DNA of 64,000 nt from Aeromonas eucrenophila (GCF_000819865.1 NZ_CDDF01000016.1:1-64000), one strand, 5' to 3'. Counted from the stretch's first letter, positions 9,349 to 18,764 are shown. Numbers and translations are program-made. The notes: generated from the letters alone by a model not told the origin.

Positions 9349-9750
9349 ATGTTAATCAGTCGCATGTTATTGGCCCGGATCTTTCTGACCGGCGCCATCC
9401 TCACCGAGGTGGCGGGCACCTCGACCATGGCCCTGATCCCGGACAATGAAGCCGGATGGCTCAACTATCTGCCCATGTGGGGGCTAATCACCCTCTCCTA
9501 TCTGTTGCTGGCCAAAGCCGCCAAAACAATCTCTATTGGGATCGCCTTCGCCTTGTGGGAGGGGCTGGGGATCGGTCTCATCACCCTGGCCTCCATACTG
9601 TTCATGGATTACGACCTCGGCACTCAGGAGCTGATCGGTCTGGCGCTGGCCATAGTGGGGATTGTTATGGTGACCCTGGGGGAAACCCATGAGGAGCCGC
9701 GCAGCCAGAATGACCCGAGCAAGCTGAAGGAGGCGGTATGCACCCCCTGA
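9349..9750 (+). CDS. SMR-family exporter subunit (MdtJ-like)
   Basis: Small multidrug resistance protein (133 aa) with four predicted membrane helices and a ~25-residue polar tail. It resembles MdtJ of the E. coli MdtJI spermidine exporter: ILTEVAGTSTMA contains the essential membrane glutamate (about residue 20) and GIAFALWEGLGI matches the conserved helix-3 segment. AAGGA precedes the start. Its 3' end overlaps the next gene by 13 bases, so the two subunits are likely translationally coupled and form a heterodimer. Confidence 0.85.
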   Translation: MLISRMLLARIFLTGAILTEVAGTSTMALIPDNEAGWLNYLPMWGLITLSYLLLAKAAKTISIGIAFALWEGLGIGLITLASILFMDYDLGTQELIGLALAIVGIVMVTLGETHEEPRSQNDPSKLKEAVCTP

Positions 9751-10058
9751 TCATCGTGCTCGGTGCGGCGCTGCTGGATATCTGTGCCAACATGGCCATC
9801 AACCGCTCGGTCGGCTTTCGCTACAAGGGCTGGGGCTTTCTCGGCATCCTGCTGGTGCTCTGCGCCTTCACCCTGCTCTCGGAGGCGGTGAGCACCGGCA
9901 AGATAGATCTCGCCATCGCCTACGCCACCTGGGGCGCCATCGGCATCCTCGGCACCGCGCTCGGCGGGCTCTTGTTGTTCGGCGAGCGGCTCAAACCCAT
10001 CGGCTGGGCCGGGATCCTGGTGATGGCCGTGGCGGTGGCGCTGCTGACCACCGCCTGA
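9738..10058 (+). CDS. SMR-family exporter subunit (MdtI-like)
   Basis: Second SMR subunit (106 aa, four helices), resembling E. coli MdtI in LSEAVSTGKIDLAIAYATWG. The position normally held by the membrane Glu (LEIVAN in MdtI) is Asp here, in LLDICANMA at about residue 13. Either Asp carries out proton coupling or only the partner subunit does. It overlaps the MdtJ-like gene by 13 bases and is followed by a clear terminator, ending a two-gene operon. Confidence 0.85.
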   Translation: MHPLIIVLGAALLDICANMAINRSVGFRYKGWGFLGILLVLCAFTLLSEAVSTGKIDLAIAYATWGAIGILGTALGGLLLFGERLKPIGWAGILVMAVAVALLTTA

Positions 10059-10077
10059 CACGCTGCCAGTTGCACAT

Positions 10078-10111
10078 AAAAAAGCCGCCCGGTTTGCCGG
10101 GCGGCTTTTTG
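10078..10111 (+). terminator. terminator of SMR operon
   Basis: Perfect AAAAGCCGCCCGG/CCGGGCGGCTTTT hairpin with terminal T run, 20 bases after the MdtI-like stop. Confidence 0.9.
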
Positions 10112-10138
10112 TTGGATAAAAACCCTGCTACAGATGAA

Positions 10139-10549
10139 TCAGGCAGCGGAAGTCGCTGCCTCATACAGCTCCAGCGGCAAGCCGTCGGGGTCGGCGAAGA
10201 AGGTGAAGCGCCGGCCGGTCAGCTCGTCCAATCGCACCGGCTCCACCTCGATCTGGTGGGCTTGCAGATGGGCGATGACCCGCTCCAGATCTGTCACCCG
10301 AAACGCCAGATGACGCAGGCCGCAGGCCTCCGGTCGGGAGGGCCGCGCCGGCGGCGCCTGGAAGCTGAACAGCTCGATCTGGCTGCCATCCGGCAGGCCC
10401 AGATCCAGCTTCCAGGACTCGCGCTCGGCACGCAGGGTCTCGGCCAGGATGGGCAGCCCCAGCAGCTCGTGATAGAAGCGGCGAGAGCGGGCATAGTCGC
10501 TGGCGATGATGGCCACGTGATGAATGCCGTCAAACAGGGGCACTGTCAT
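10139..10549 (-). CDS. gloA2: VOC family protein, YaeR/GloA2-like
   Basis: Vicinal-oxygen-chelate metalloprotein (136 aa) close to E. coli YaeR, which lies in the same chromosomal area. The repeated beta-alpha-beta-beta-beta fold supplies metal ligands: His in IHHVAIIASDYA, Glu in IELFSF, His in CGLRHLAFRV, and Glu in GLPLELYE. The segment RPSRPEACGLRHLAF is nearly identical to YaeR. The exact substrate is unknown; glyoxalase activity is suggested only by family. The frame is open further upstream, but GGAG 6 bases before 10549 and family alignment fix the start. Confidence 0.88.
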   Translation of the reverse strand: MTVPLFDGIHHVAIIASDYARSRRFYHELLGLPILAETLRAERESWKLDLGLPDGSQIELFSFQAPPARPSRPEACGLRHLAFRVTDLERVIAHLQAHQIEVEPVRLDELTGRRFTFFADPDGLPLELYEAATSAA

Positions 10550-10562
10550 ATCGACTCCGTGA

Positions 10563-10589
10563 AGACGGGCGGCCTGGCCGCCCGTCTCG
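10563..10589 (-). terminator. terminator-like hairpin after mrcB
   Basis: GACGGGCGGCC/GGCCGCCCGTC inverted repeat directly after the mrcB stop; only a short T-rich stretch follows on the minus strand. Confidence 0.6.
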
Positions 10590-12917
10590 TTAGTTGAAGA
10601 AACCGTTGAACCAGTTGTCCAGGGCATTGACCGGATTCGGGTTGGAGACCGGGCTGGCGCAGCTCATGGGTTCCCCCAGCCCCGCCAGCTTGGCCGGCAC
10701 CTGCAGACTGCCGGGGCAGTCGTTGGTGACCCGGGCGCCGCTGGCGCGGGAGAAGCTGGCCCAGCTCACCCCTTCCGGCATGTTCAGGCTCAGGCTGTTG
10801 ACCCCGCGCTGGCTCATGTAGCCGCTGAACAGCTGCAAAGCGCCGCTGGCACCGGTCAGCCCGGCCGGGGTGTTGTCGTCACGACCGACCCAGACGCTAA
10901 CCAGCTCGTTGTTGTCCAGACCCGCAAACCAGGAGTCGCGCAGCTCGTTGGTGGTCCCCGTCTTGGCGGCCATGGTGGCGCCGGGGAACTTGGCGCTCAG
11001 GGCGCGGGCCGTGCCCTGGCTCACCGTCTTGGTCATGGCGAACAGGGTCAGCCAGCTGGCCTGGGGATCCGTCACCCGCTTGGCGGCCTCATCGTGCTGA
11101 TAGAGCTGACTGCCATCGCTGTTCACCACGGCGCGAATGGCCGACAGCGGCTGGGTCAGCCCCTGGTTGGCGATGGGCAGGTACATCTGGTTCACCTCCA
11201 TGGGCGAGAGGGCCACGGCCCCCAGCACCAGGGACGGATAGGGCTGGATCTCCTGGGAGACGCCGAGCTTGTGCAGGGTGTCCACCACCTTGTCCAGGCC
11301 CACCTGCAGACCGAGGTTGACGGTCGGCACGTTGAGGGAGCTCGCCAGCGCCTCCATCAGCGGCACGCTCTGGCGGAACTTGCGATCGTAGTTCTGGGGC
11401 GTCCAGATCTGGCCGTCCTGACCGCGGATGCGGATCGGCTGATCCTTCAACGGCGTGCCCAGGGTCAGGCCGTTGGAGAGGCCGGTCAGGTAGACGGCGG
11501 GTTTGACCAGGGAGCCTATCTGGCGGCGGGCATCCAGCGCCCGGTTGAAGCCGGCGTAACGCGGATCCCGGCCCCCCACCATGGCAACCACCTCACCCTT
11601 GTGCCAGTCGGAGACCACCATAGCCGCCTCCAGCTTCTTCTTGCCGCGCTGCTTCTCGATGGTGGCCAGACCGGACTCCACCGCCTGCTCGGCGGCGTGC
11701 TGGGCGATGGGATCCAGGCTGGTGAAGATCTTGAGGCCGGACTGCTTGAGCAGATCCGGGCCGAAGCGGCTCTGGATCTCGCGCTTGAGCAGGCCCATGA
11801 AGGCCGGTGTACGGCCATAGCTCATCTGGCCACGGGTGATGATGCCGAGCGGCTGCTTGCTGGCCAGCTCATATTCCGGCTGGGTCAGGCTGCCGTGATC
11901 CATCAGCAGCTTGAGCACCAGATCCCGGCGTGCCTTGGCCCGATCCGGGAAGCGCCAGGGATCGTAATAGGAGGGCCCCTTCACCATGCCCACCAGCAGG
12001 GCCACCTGATCGATGTCCAGCTCGTTGACCGGGATGCCGAAGTAGAAGTAGGAGGCGAGCCCGAAGCCGTAGACCCCCTGGGAGAAGTTCTGCCCCAGAT
12101 AGACCTCGTTGAGGTAGGCCTCCAGGATCTCGTCCTTGCTGTAGCGGTAGTCGATCAGCACCGCCATGTAGGCTTCCTGCGCCTTGCGCCACAGGCTGCG
12201 TTCGCGGGTCAGGAAGAAGTTCTTGGCGAGCTGCTGGGTGAGGGTACTGCCCCCCTGCACGGTGCGGCCGGCCAGCACGTTGGCCACCATGGCGCGCATG
12301 ATGGCGACCGGCGAGACGCCGCCGTGCTGGTAGAAGTCTCTGTCTTCCGTGGTGAGCAGGGTCACCAGCAGGCTATCCGGCACCTCGGCGATGCGCACCA
12401 GCAGGCGATCCTCCCGATCCTCGGTGTTGAGGCGGTCCAGCAAAACAGGGTCCATCTGGGCATAACCGAGCGGACGCTGGTTCTCGAGGGACTGGATCCC
12501 CTCCAGTCGCCCGCCGTTGAAGGTGAGGCGCAGGCCGCGCGCCCCGTCGGCACCGTCATGGAAGGCGAACGGACGGCGGATAAGCTCGATCTTGTTGCCG
12601 TTGACCGCATACTCCCCCGGGGTGTGAGGCTGGCGCACCTGCTTGTAGCTCAGCATGTTGAGCTCGCGCATCATCTGGGTCTGGGAGAGACGCTGGCTGG
12701 GGTAGAGCTCCAGCGGACGGCTGTAGACCATCACCGGCAACTGCCACTTCTCGCCATCGAAGCGCTCGCGCACCTTGGTATCGAGATAGATACCGAAGAC
12801 CACCATGAAGGCGCCCACCACCAGGGAGAGCTTGAAGCCAAGCCAGAACAGCTTGCGCCAGATGGTGCGATTGGGCGCCGCCTTCTTGGGGGCGCTCTTG
12901 CGTCTTTGGGTTGCCAT
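10590..12917 (-). CDS. mrcB: penicillin-binding protein 1B
   Basis: Bifunctional class A PBP (775 aa) that polymerises and crosslinks peptidoglycan. In order: a basic cytoplasmic tail, one membrane anchor (about 24-46), a UB2H-type LpoB-docking domain (about 60-150), a GT51 transglycosylase domain with catalytic Glu191 in TTEDRDFYQHGG and the GGSTLTQQLAKN motif, then a transpeptidase domain. The last has the SxxK motif at Ser469-Lys472 (GSLVKPAVYL), the SLN motif in ASSLNVPTVN, and KTG in AAKTGTTNELRDSW. Its position next to hrpB matches E. coli. It is 82 bases downstream of hrpB on the same strand. Confidence 0.97.
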   Translation of the reverse strand: MATQRRKSAPKKAAPNRTIWRKLFWLGFKLSLVVGAFMVVFGIYLDTKVRERFDGEKWQLPVMVYSRPLELYPSQRLSQTQMMRELNMLSYKQVRQPHTPGEYAVNGNKIELIRRPFAFHDGADGARGLRLTFNGGRLEGIQSLENQRPLGYAQMDPVLLDRLNTEDREDRLLVRIAEVPDSLLVTLLTTEDRDFYQHGGVSPVAIMRAMVANVLAGRTVQGGSTLTQQLAKNFFLTRERSLWRKAQEAYMAVLIDYRYSKDEILEAYLNEVYLGQNFSQGVYGFGLASYFYFGIPVNELDIDQVALLVGMVKGPSYYDPWRFPDRAKARRDLVLKLLMDHGSLTQPEYELASKQPLGIITRGQMSYGRTPAFMGLLKREIQSRFGPDLLKQSGLKIFTSLDPIAQHAAEQAVESGLATIEKQRGKKKLEAAMVVSDWHKGEVVAMVGGRDPRYAGFNRALDARRQIGSLVKPAVYLTGLSNGLTLGTPLKDQPIRIRGQDGQIWTPQNYDRKFRQSVPLMEALASSLNVPTVNLGLQVGLDKVVDTLHKLGVSQEIQPYPSLVLGAVALSPMEVNQMYLPIANQGLTQPLSAIRAVVNSDGSQLYQHDEAAKRVTDPQASWLTLFAMTKTVSQGTARALSAKFPGATMAAKTGTTNELRDSWFAGLDNNELVSVWVGRDDNTPAGLTGASGALQLFSGYMSQRGVNSLSLNMPEGVSWASFSRASGARVTNDCPGSLQVPAKLAGLGEPMSCASPVSNPNPVNALDNWFNGFFN

Positions 12918-12999
12918 GAATCCTCTTTGCTATTCGTCGTTATGCGTTGGCCACAGTGGCGTGTTCATCGATCCCCCGTCTGCCGGGAGCGGATCAGGG

Positions 13000-15447
13000 T
13001 TAGATCCCCATCTTCTTCTTGGTCACCTTGGTCGGCATCGCCTCCAGCGGGTTGTCCGGCCAGTAGTGGCGGGGATAGCGCCCCTTCATCTCTTTCTTCA
13101 CCTCGCCGTAGGAACCCGCCCAGAAGGCGGCGAGATCGGCGGTGATCTGCAGCGGCCGCTGGGCCGGGGAGAGCAGCTCCACCACCAGCGGCACCCGGCC
13201 ATCGGCCACACAAGGCGTGCTGGCCTGACCAAACATCTCCTGAATGCGCACCGGGATCACCGGCGCCTGTCCCGGCTCATAGCGAATGCGCACCCGGCTG
13301 CCGGTCGGCGCCTGAAAATGGCTCGGCAGCGCCTCGTCCAGCCGCTTGGGCAAGGGCCAAGGCAGGGACTGGCGTAGCAGCTCGGTCAGGTTGAGGCGCT
13401 TGAGCTGCTCCAGCCGGGTCATGCCACCGAGGGCGGGCAGCAACCACTCCTCGAGGCGAGCCAGCAGGCTCTCCTCATCCATGGCGGGCCAACCCTCCTC
13501 CGGCAGCCAGTCGGCGGCGCAGCGCAGCCGGGCCAGCAGCCCCTCGCTGCCCTCCTCCCAAGGCAGCACCTGCAACCCCTTGCGCCGGATCCCCTGCAGC
13601 AGGCAGCGCCCCCTCTGCTCGTCCGACAGCTCGGTCAGCGGCCGCTGGCTCAGCACCAGCTCCCCCAGCACCTGCTGGCGCTCGGCTCGCACCCGCTCCT
13701 CACGCTCGTCCCAGTCGAACCGCTCCCGCTCGCTCACCAGCTCCGGCAGCAAGCGCACCAGCTCGTCCAGCGCCACGGGCTCGGCGATGAAGATGCGGCT
13801 GCCGCGCTCGTTCTGCCCCATCTCCACGGCGACGATCGCCGCTTGTCCCTGACAGGGATGACCTTCTACCAGATCGCAGCTCACCCCACCACTGAGTTGA
13901 TAGCGGCTGCCGCTGCGCAGCTTGCCGATCCTGTCCGGCCAGGCGAGGGCGCACAGCAGCCCGAGCCACTGACCCTGGGCAGCCGCAGGCCTTGCGCCGA
14001 GGCGCTCGAACCAGCGGGCGGCCCCCTGGCGCAGGGCCCCTTGGCGACGATGGAACAGCACCGAGAGGCGCTCGGATCCTCGCAGATCCTCTTCCAGCAG
14101 CGCCACCAGATAGGCCGCGTCGGCGACAATCCCTGTCAGACCCCCGGCTTCCAGCGCCCGCGCGCGCAGCAACAGGCGCGCAAGCCGGGGATGGGTACCG
14201 AACGCCGCCATGGCCCTGCCCTCGGCGGTGAGCTGCTGTTCGCCTTCGGCTTGCATGGCGCCGAGCGCCACCAGCAGTCGCTGGGCGCTGGCCACGGCGG
14301 CGGCGGGGGGCATGTCCAGCAGCGGCAGGCTCTCGACCCTGGCTCCCCACTGGGCGGCGTCCAGCAACAGGCCGGTCAGCTCCTGGGTCAGGATGTCCGG
14401 TGGGCTCTGCTCGGCGAGCCGCTCCTGCCCTTCGCTGCTCCACAGCCGGTAGCAAACGCCGGGGCCGAGGCGGCCGGCGCGGCCCGCCCGCTGGGTGGCG
14501 GATGCCCTGGCGATCTGGCGGGTCTCCAGCCGGGTGACACCGCTCTTCAAATCGAAGCTGGCACGCCGCTCCAGGCCGCTGTCGATGACGACAGACACGC
14601 CCTCAATGGTGAGAGAGGTCTCAGCCACATTGGTGGTGAGCACCAGCTTGCGACGGCCCGCCGGCGCTGGCTCGATGGCGGCCTGTTGGGCCGCCATGTC
14701 CAGGCGGCCATAGAGCGGCGCGAGTCGCACGTCATCCGGTAGCTTGCCCTCCAGCCATTGCGCCAACCGCTCTATCTCCCCCTGCCCCGGCAGGAACACC
14801 AGGGCGCTGCCGGCATGGCTGGCCAGTGCTTCGAGCACCACGGCGCCGACTTGCGGCTCCAGCCACTGCTGGCGGTTGGCGGGGCGGTAGTGATAGTCGA
14901 TGGGGAAGCCGCGCCCCTCGGAGCGGATGACGGGGGCCCCCGGCAACAAGCGCTCGAGTGCCATGCCATCCAGGGTGGCGGACATGATCAGCAGCTTGAG
15001 ATCCTCCCTCAGCCCCTGCTGACTCTCGATGGCGAAGGCGAGCGCGGTGTCGGCGTGCAGGCTGCGCTCGTGAAATTCGTCGAAGATGACCAGGGAGACG
15101 CCCGCCAGCTCGGGGTCTTGCTGCAGCATCCGGGTCAGCACCCCCTCGGTCACTATCTCGAGCCGGGTCTGTGCACTGGTGCGACTCATCCCGCGCACCC
15201 GCAGACCGATGCGCTCCCCCACCTTCTCCCCCAGCTGACGGGCCAAAAAGCTCGCTATATTGCGCGCCGCCAGACGGCGCGGCTCCAGCATGATGATGCG
15301 ACCGGGCAGCCGGCCCTGGCGCACCAGCTCCAGCGGCAACAGGGTCGATTTGCCCGCGCCGGGGGGCGCCTGCAGGATCACGCTTGGATGAGCAGCGATG
15401 GCGTCAAACAGCTCGGACAGCACCGAGACGATGGGGAGTTGGGACAA
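13000..15447 (-). CDS. hrpB: ATP-dependent helicase HrpB
   Basis: DEAH-box helicase (815 aa from the chosen start). Motifs: GAGKSTLLP (Walker A), IFDEFHERSL (DEFH form of motif II), MSATLDG (motif III), and ATQRAGRAGRLGPG (motif VI), followed by the HA2 and HrpB C-terminal domains. The frame is open to an ATG at 15516 with no good Shine-Dalgarno. A TTG at 15447 begins SQLPIVSVLSEL, aligning residue for residue with the E. coli HrpB N-terminus, and AAGG lies about 11 bases upstream, so TTG is preferred. The cellular role in E. coli is unclear. Confidence 0.9.
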   Translation of the reverse strand: MSQLPIVSVLSELFDAIAAHPSVILQAPPGAGKSTLLPLELVRQGRLPGRIIMLEPRRLAARNIASFLARQLGEKVGERIGLRVRGMSRTSAQTRLEIVTEGVLTRMLQQDPELAGVSLVIFDEFHERSLHADTALAFAIESQQGLREDLKLLIMSATLDGMALERLLPGAPVIRSEGRGFPIDYHYRPANRQQWLEPQVGAVVLEALASHAGSALVFLPGQGEIERLAQWLEGKLPDDVRLAPLYGRLDMAAQQAAIEPAPAGRRKLVLTTNVAETSLTIEGVSVVIDSGLERRASFDLKSGVTRLETRQIARASATQRAGRAGRLGPGVCYRLWSSEGQERLAEQSPPDILTQELTGLLLDAAQWGARVESLPLLDMPPAAAVASAQRLLVALGAMQAEGEQQLTAEGRAMAAFGTHPRLARLLLRARALEAGGLTGIVADAAYLVALLEEDLRGSERLSVLFHRRQGALRQGAARWFERLGARPAAAQGQWLGLLCALAWPDRIGKLRSGSRYQLSGGVSCDLVEGHPCQGQAAIVAVEMGQNERGSRIFIAEPVALDELVRLLPELVSERERFDWDEREERVRAERQQVLGELVLSQRPLTELSDEQRGRCLLQGIRRKGLQVLPWEEGSEGLLARLRCAADWLPEEGWPAMDEESLLARLEEWLLPALGGMTRLEQLKRLNLTELLRQSLPWPLPKRLDEALPSHFQAPTGSRVRIRYEPGQAPVIPVRIQEMFGQASTPCVADGRVPLVVELLSPAQRPLQITADLAAFWAGSYGEVKKEMKGRYPRHYWPDNPLEAMPTKVTKKKMGI

Positions 15448-15693
15448 AACGGCGAAAACCTTCTGTGGCGACCTTAAAAACGGGGTCCATTCTGCCATAG
15501 CATCCGCCAAGACCATAAGCGGATGTCACTGGCGCGTGACGGCATCCACGGGGATTCAGGTTGCGGCTCGCGGCTTTCGTCACGGCAGTTGCCACCCTGA
15601 GGCAGGGTTGCCGGGCAGCGATGGCGAGACAGGAGCCGGTTCGCTGCCATAGAATGGGCCATTCCACTGTGCCCACGAGGACCCACGACTCGC

Positions 15694-16245
15694 ATGCCCA
15701 AACTCTTCTTTGCCCTGCCTCTGCACGAGCTGGCCCCCGCCCTGATCGACTGGCGTGAGCGGCGTCCCTGGCCCGGCCTGCCGGTGCCCCAAGCCAACCT
15801 GCATCTGACCCTGGCCTTTCTCGGTGAGGCCGACGAGGCCACCCAGGCCCAGCTGATGGCGGCCGCCGAGCTGCAACACTGCCCGCCATTTAGCGTCCGG
15901 CTCGATCAGACCGGCTGGTTCAATCGCGCCAAGGCCGCCTGGGTGGGGCCGAGAGAGTGGCCGAACGAGCTGAACGTGCTGGCCAGGGCCCTGCGTCGCC
16001 ACGGCGAGAAGCTGGGGCTTGGCAACGGTGAGCTGGGCTATCGCCCCCATGTCACTCTGTCGCGCAAGGCCGCCGAAGCCCCGGCCGAGCTGCCGGCGCC
16101 GGACTTCATGCTGCACGCCGATCGCTTCTGCCTCTATAGCTCCGTCAGCACGCCGGACGGGGTTCAATACGAGCCGCTGGCCTGCTGGCCGCTGCGGGCC
16201 CGCGCCAAAGACAAGGAACAACAGAGTGGGGAGGCGAGCCGATGA
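15694..16245 (+). CDS. thpR: RNA 2',3'-cyclic phosphodiesterase (LigT/ThpR)
   Basis: 2H phosphoesterase (183 aa). The two catalytic HxTx motifs are HLTLAF (about residue 35) and HVTLSR (about residue 118). The bacterial enzyme opens RNA 2',3'-cyclic phosphates to 2'-phosphates. It is divergent from hrpB and overlaps sfsA by four bases (ATGA), so the two are probably translationally coupled, in the same order as in E. coli. Confidence 0.93.
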   Translation: MPKLFFALPLHELAPALIDWRERRPWPGLPVPQANLHLTLAFLGEADEATQAQLMAAAELQHCPPFSVRLDQTGWFNRAKAAWVGPREWPNELNVLARALRRHGEKLGLGNGELGYRPHVTLSRKAAEAPAELPAPDFMLHADRFCLYSSVSTPDGVQYEPLACWPLRARAKDKEQQSGEASR

Positions 16246-16985
16246 TCTTCGATCCTCCCCTGCAATCCGGGCAGTTGATCAGCCGCTACAAGCGCTTCCT
16301 GACCGACGTCCTGCTCGACAACGGCGAGCAGATCACCATCCACTGCGCTAACACCGGTGCCATGACCGGCTGCGCCCTGCCGGGCACCCGGGTCTGGTAC
16401 TCCACCTCAAACAATCCCAAGCGCAAGCTGGCCCACAGCTGGGAGATAGCCGAGAGCCCGGCGGGTCACTTCATCTGCGTCAACACGGCCCGCGCGAACC
16501 AGATAGCCCGCGAGCTGATCGAGCAGGATCAGCTCGCCCCGCTGGCGGGTTATGCCAGGCTGCGCACCGAGGTGAAATATGGTGAGGAGAACAGCCGCAT
16601 CGATCTGCTGCTGGAGGACGATGACAGGCCCCGCTGTTACATAGAGGTGAAGTCCGTCACCCTGTTGGACGAGCGCGAACAGCCTGGCATGGGCTACTTC
16701 CCGGATGCGGTCACCACCCGTGGCGCCAAGCACTTGCGTGAATTAATGGCCATGAAGGCGGCCGGTCACAGAGCCGTGCTGCTGTTCATGGTGTTGCACT
16801 CGGGGATTGAGCGGATGCGTCCTGCAGCCCATATAGATCCGCACTATAGTCTGCTTGTTGAGCAGGCAATGGCGGCGGGGGTTGAAATTTTATGCTACCG
16901 CCCCCATGTTGGGGTGCAGGGCATGGTGGCACAGAGTTTTATTCCATTTGAATCTGGCCGCCTGCTACCCCAGGGCTGCGAATAA
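16242..16985 (+). CDS. sfsA: DNA/RNA nuclease SfsA
   Basis: SfsA family protein (247 aa), first named for sugar-fermentation stimulation in E. coli and now classed as a nuclease with a PD-(D/E)xK-like core. Typical segments are [47 protein letters not shown] with the Asp and Glu-x-Lys pair, and [16 protein letters not shown]. Length fits the family (E. coli 234 aa). It overlaps thpR; a dksA promoter follows its stop. Confidence 0.95.
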   Translation: MIFDPPLQSGQLISRYKRFLTDVLLDNGEQITIHCANTGAMTGCALPGTRVWYSTSNNPKRKLAHSWEIAESPAGHFICVNTARANQIARELIEQDQLAPLAGYARLRTEVKYGEENSRIDLLLEDDDRPRCYIEVKSVTLLDEREQPGMGYFPDAVTTRGAKHLRELMAMKAAGHRAVLLFMVLHSGIERMRPAAHIDPHYSLLVEQAMAAGVEILCYRPHVGVQGMVAQSFIPFESGRLLPQGCE

Positions 16986-17020
16986 ATACTGGAGTGGGTA
17001 ACATATTTGGCAAGGCTTGT

Positions 17021-17049
17021 TTGCCTCAGGTTAACCCTTCTGCTATAGA
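17021..17049 (+). promoter_or_regulatory. sigma70 promoter of dksA
   Basis: TTGCCT (17021-17026), 17-bp spacer, TATAGA (17044-17049), giving a leader of about 50 bases before dksA. Confidence 0.55.
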
Positions 17050-17104
17050 TACGGCCCTCAATTTACGGATGGCACGGGTAGCGTGCTGAATTAGGAGACA
17101 GGGC

Positions 17105-17554
17105 ATGCCAACAGGCGAAAACAGGAAATCTCTGGGCCCCCTGGCCATTGCGGGTGTAGAGCCTTACCAGGTCAAAGCCGGTGAGGAGTACATGAATGAC
17201 CAACAGAAGGTACATTTCCGCAAGATCCTGGGAGCCTGGCGCAACCAACTGATGCAGGAAGTTGACCGCACCGTTGACCATATGAAGGATGAGGCTGCCA
17301 ATTTCCCGGATCCAGTCGATCGCGCTGCGCAGGAAGAAGAGTTTGCTCTCGAACTGCGGACCCGCGACCGTGAACGCAAGCTGATCAAGAAGATCGAGAA
17401 GACCTTGCTGCTGCTCGAAGAAGACGACTTTGGTTACTGCGAACACTGCGGTATCGAAATCGGCATTCGTCGTCTCGAAGCCCGTCCGACTGCAGACCTC
17501 TGTGTCGACTGCAAGACGCTGGCCGAAATCAAGGAAAAGCAGATGGCCGGCTGA
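17105..17554 (+). CDS. dksA: RNA polymerase-binding transcription factor DksA
   Basis: DksA (149 aa) binds the RNA polymerase secondary channel and, with ppGpp, represses rRNA promoters such as the one at the left edge. The coiled-coil tip carries Asp-x-x-Asp-x-Ala in [15 protein letters not shown]. The four zinc cysteines are in YCEHCG and LCVDC. The N-terminus ([17 protein letters not shown]) follows the E. coli protein, supporting the ATG at 17105 with AGGAG upstream. Confidence 0.98.
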   Translation: MPTGENRKSLGPLAIAGVEPYQVKAGEEYMNDQQKVHFRKILGAWRNQLMQEVDRTVDHMKDEAANFPDPVDRAAQEEEFALELRTRDRERKLIKKIEKTLLLLEEDDFGYCEHCGIEIGIRRLEARPTADLCVDCKTLAEIKEKQMAG

Positions 17555-17574
17555 TGCCGACCGTCTAGATGCAC

Positions 17575-17602
17575 AAAAGGGAGCCTGCGAGCTCCCTTTT
17601 TT
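17575..17602 (+). terminator. terminator of dksA
   Basis: AAAAGGGAGC/GCTCCCTTTT hairpin with a T run, 20 bases after the stop. Confidence 0.88.
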
Positions 17603-17670
17603 ATTGAGCTTTTGGCCACGGCGTCCCAAAATGCTGCCTCAATGAACCCCTTGCCCGAATCGCCACGCCC

Positions 17671-18573
17671 GTGAACCCAGCTCCCCCCTCCCAGCCTCGT
17701 CCTTATATAGGCCGCTTCGCCCCCTCCCCCTCGGGTCCGCTTCACTTTGGCTCCCTGGTGGCGGCCCTCGGCAGCTTCCTGCAGGCCAGATCGCAGGGAG
17801 GGCGCTGGCTGGTGCGGATTGAAGACATAGATCCCCCGCGGGAGATGGCGGGGGCCAGCAGTCTCATCCTCGAGACCCTGGAGGCCCATGGCCTGCACTG
17901 GGATGGGGAGCCGATGTTCCAGAGCCGACGCCACGCCCGTTATGACGAGATCATCGAACAACTCTACCGGGCGGGGGCGCTCTACTGGTGCCGCTGCACC
18001 CGGCGCGAGATCATGGCCAGCGGCGGCCTGTATAACGGCCACTGCCGTGAGCTGGGGCTGAGTCCACAAGGCTGCGCCGCCCGACTGCGCCAGCCTCATC
18101 CCGTCTACCGCTTCGACGATGAACTGCAAGGTGAGATAGTCGTGCCCGCCGGGCTCGCGGAGGAGGACCTTATCGTTCGCCGTCGGGATGGGCTCTACGC
18201 CTACAACCTGGCGGTGGTGGTGGATGACATGGACAGCGGCATCACCGAGATAGTGCGCGGCGCCGATCTGCTGGAACCCACGGTGCGCCAGATTGCGCTC
18301 TACCAGACCCTGGGGGCGACCGTGCCCGGCTGGGTGCACCTGCCGCTGGCGGTGCTGGCCGATGGCAACAAGCTGTCCAAGCAGAACCATGCGCCGGCAC
18401 TGGCGCTGGATGATGTCAGGCCGGCCCTGTGGCAGGCGCTCGCGTTTCTCGGCCAATGTCCCCCGCCTGAGCTGAGAGAAGGCACGGTCGAGGAGATCAT
18501 CGCCTGGGCTATCGCCCACTGGCGGCTGGCACAGGTCCCGCATCAGCAAAAGATCGCCCTGGGATCCCGATAA
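17671..18573 (+). CDS. gluQ: glutamyl-Q tRNA(Asp) synthetase
   Basis: Truncated glutamyl-tRNA synthetase paralogue (300 aa, GTG start) that attaches glutamate to queuosine in the anticodon of tRNA-Asp. It has the class I signature in [19 protein letters not shown], the KLSKQN form of KMSKS, and zinc ligands in CRCTRREIM and GHCRE. It lacks the anticodon-binding domain of GltX, as expected. The order dksA-gluQ-pcnB is the same as in E. coli, where the dksA terminator attenuates read-through into this gene. Confidence 0.95.
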   Translation: MNPAPPSQPRPYIGRFAPSPSGPLHFGSLVAALGSFLQARSQGGRWLVRIEDIDPPREMAGASSLILETLEAHGLHWDGEPMFQSRRHARYDEIIEQLYRAGALYWCRCTRREIMASGGLYNGHCRELGLSPQGCAARLRQPHPVYRFDDELQGEIVVPAGLAEEDLIVRRRDGLYAYNLAVVVDDMDSGITEIVRGADLLEPTVRQIALYQTLGATVPGWVHLPLAVLADGNKLSKQNHAPALALDDVRPALWQALAFLGQCPPPELREGTVEEIIAWAIAHWRLAQVPHQQKIALGSR

Positions 18574-18584
18574 GCAGGCCCATT

Positions 18585-18613
18585 GTTTCTTATTTGGTCA
18601 GGTCTGAGCCATG
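18585..18613 (+). repeat. 29-bp direct repeat, copy 1, upstream of pcnB
   Basis: Copy 1 of an imperfect direct repeat containing ATTTGGTCAGG and CTGAGC; copy 2 is at 18682-18710, offset 97 bases, with about four mismatches. Both lie in the 191-base gap between gluQ and pcnB. Confidence 0.7.
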
Positions 18614-18681
18614 TGGGCGATATAAATAGACAGCTCAATTTCTTAGGCAGGCGGGCCCAAACCAAGTGAGCAGACCTCACC

Positions 18682-18710
18682 GTTTCTCATTTGGTCAGGG
18701 CTGAGCTATG
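18682..18710 (+). repeat. 29-bp direct repeat, copy 2, upstream of pcnB
   Basis: Second copy of the repeat at 18585-18613. It ends 54 bases before the pcnB start, so it could be part of a duplicated promoter or a regulator site; no clear -35/-10 pair with good spacing is seen. Confidence 0.7.
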
Positions 18711-18764
18711 ATAGGCCGCTATTTTTTGGCCTCCCGTCAATTTGAAGTCATGAAGAGGTGTACC

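Noticed and set aside
11094-13145. 683-codon open frame antisense to mrcB
   Set aside because: Shadow of mrcB, rich in Gln/His/Gly, no motifs.
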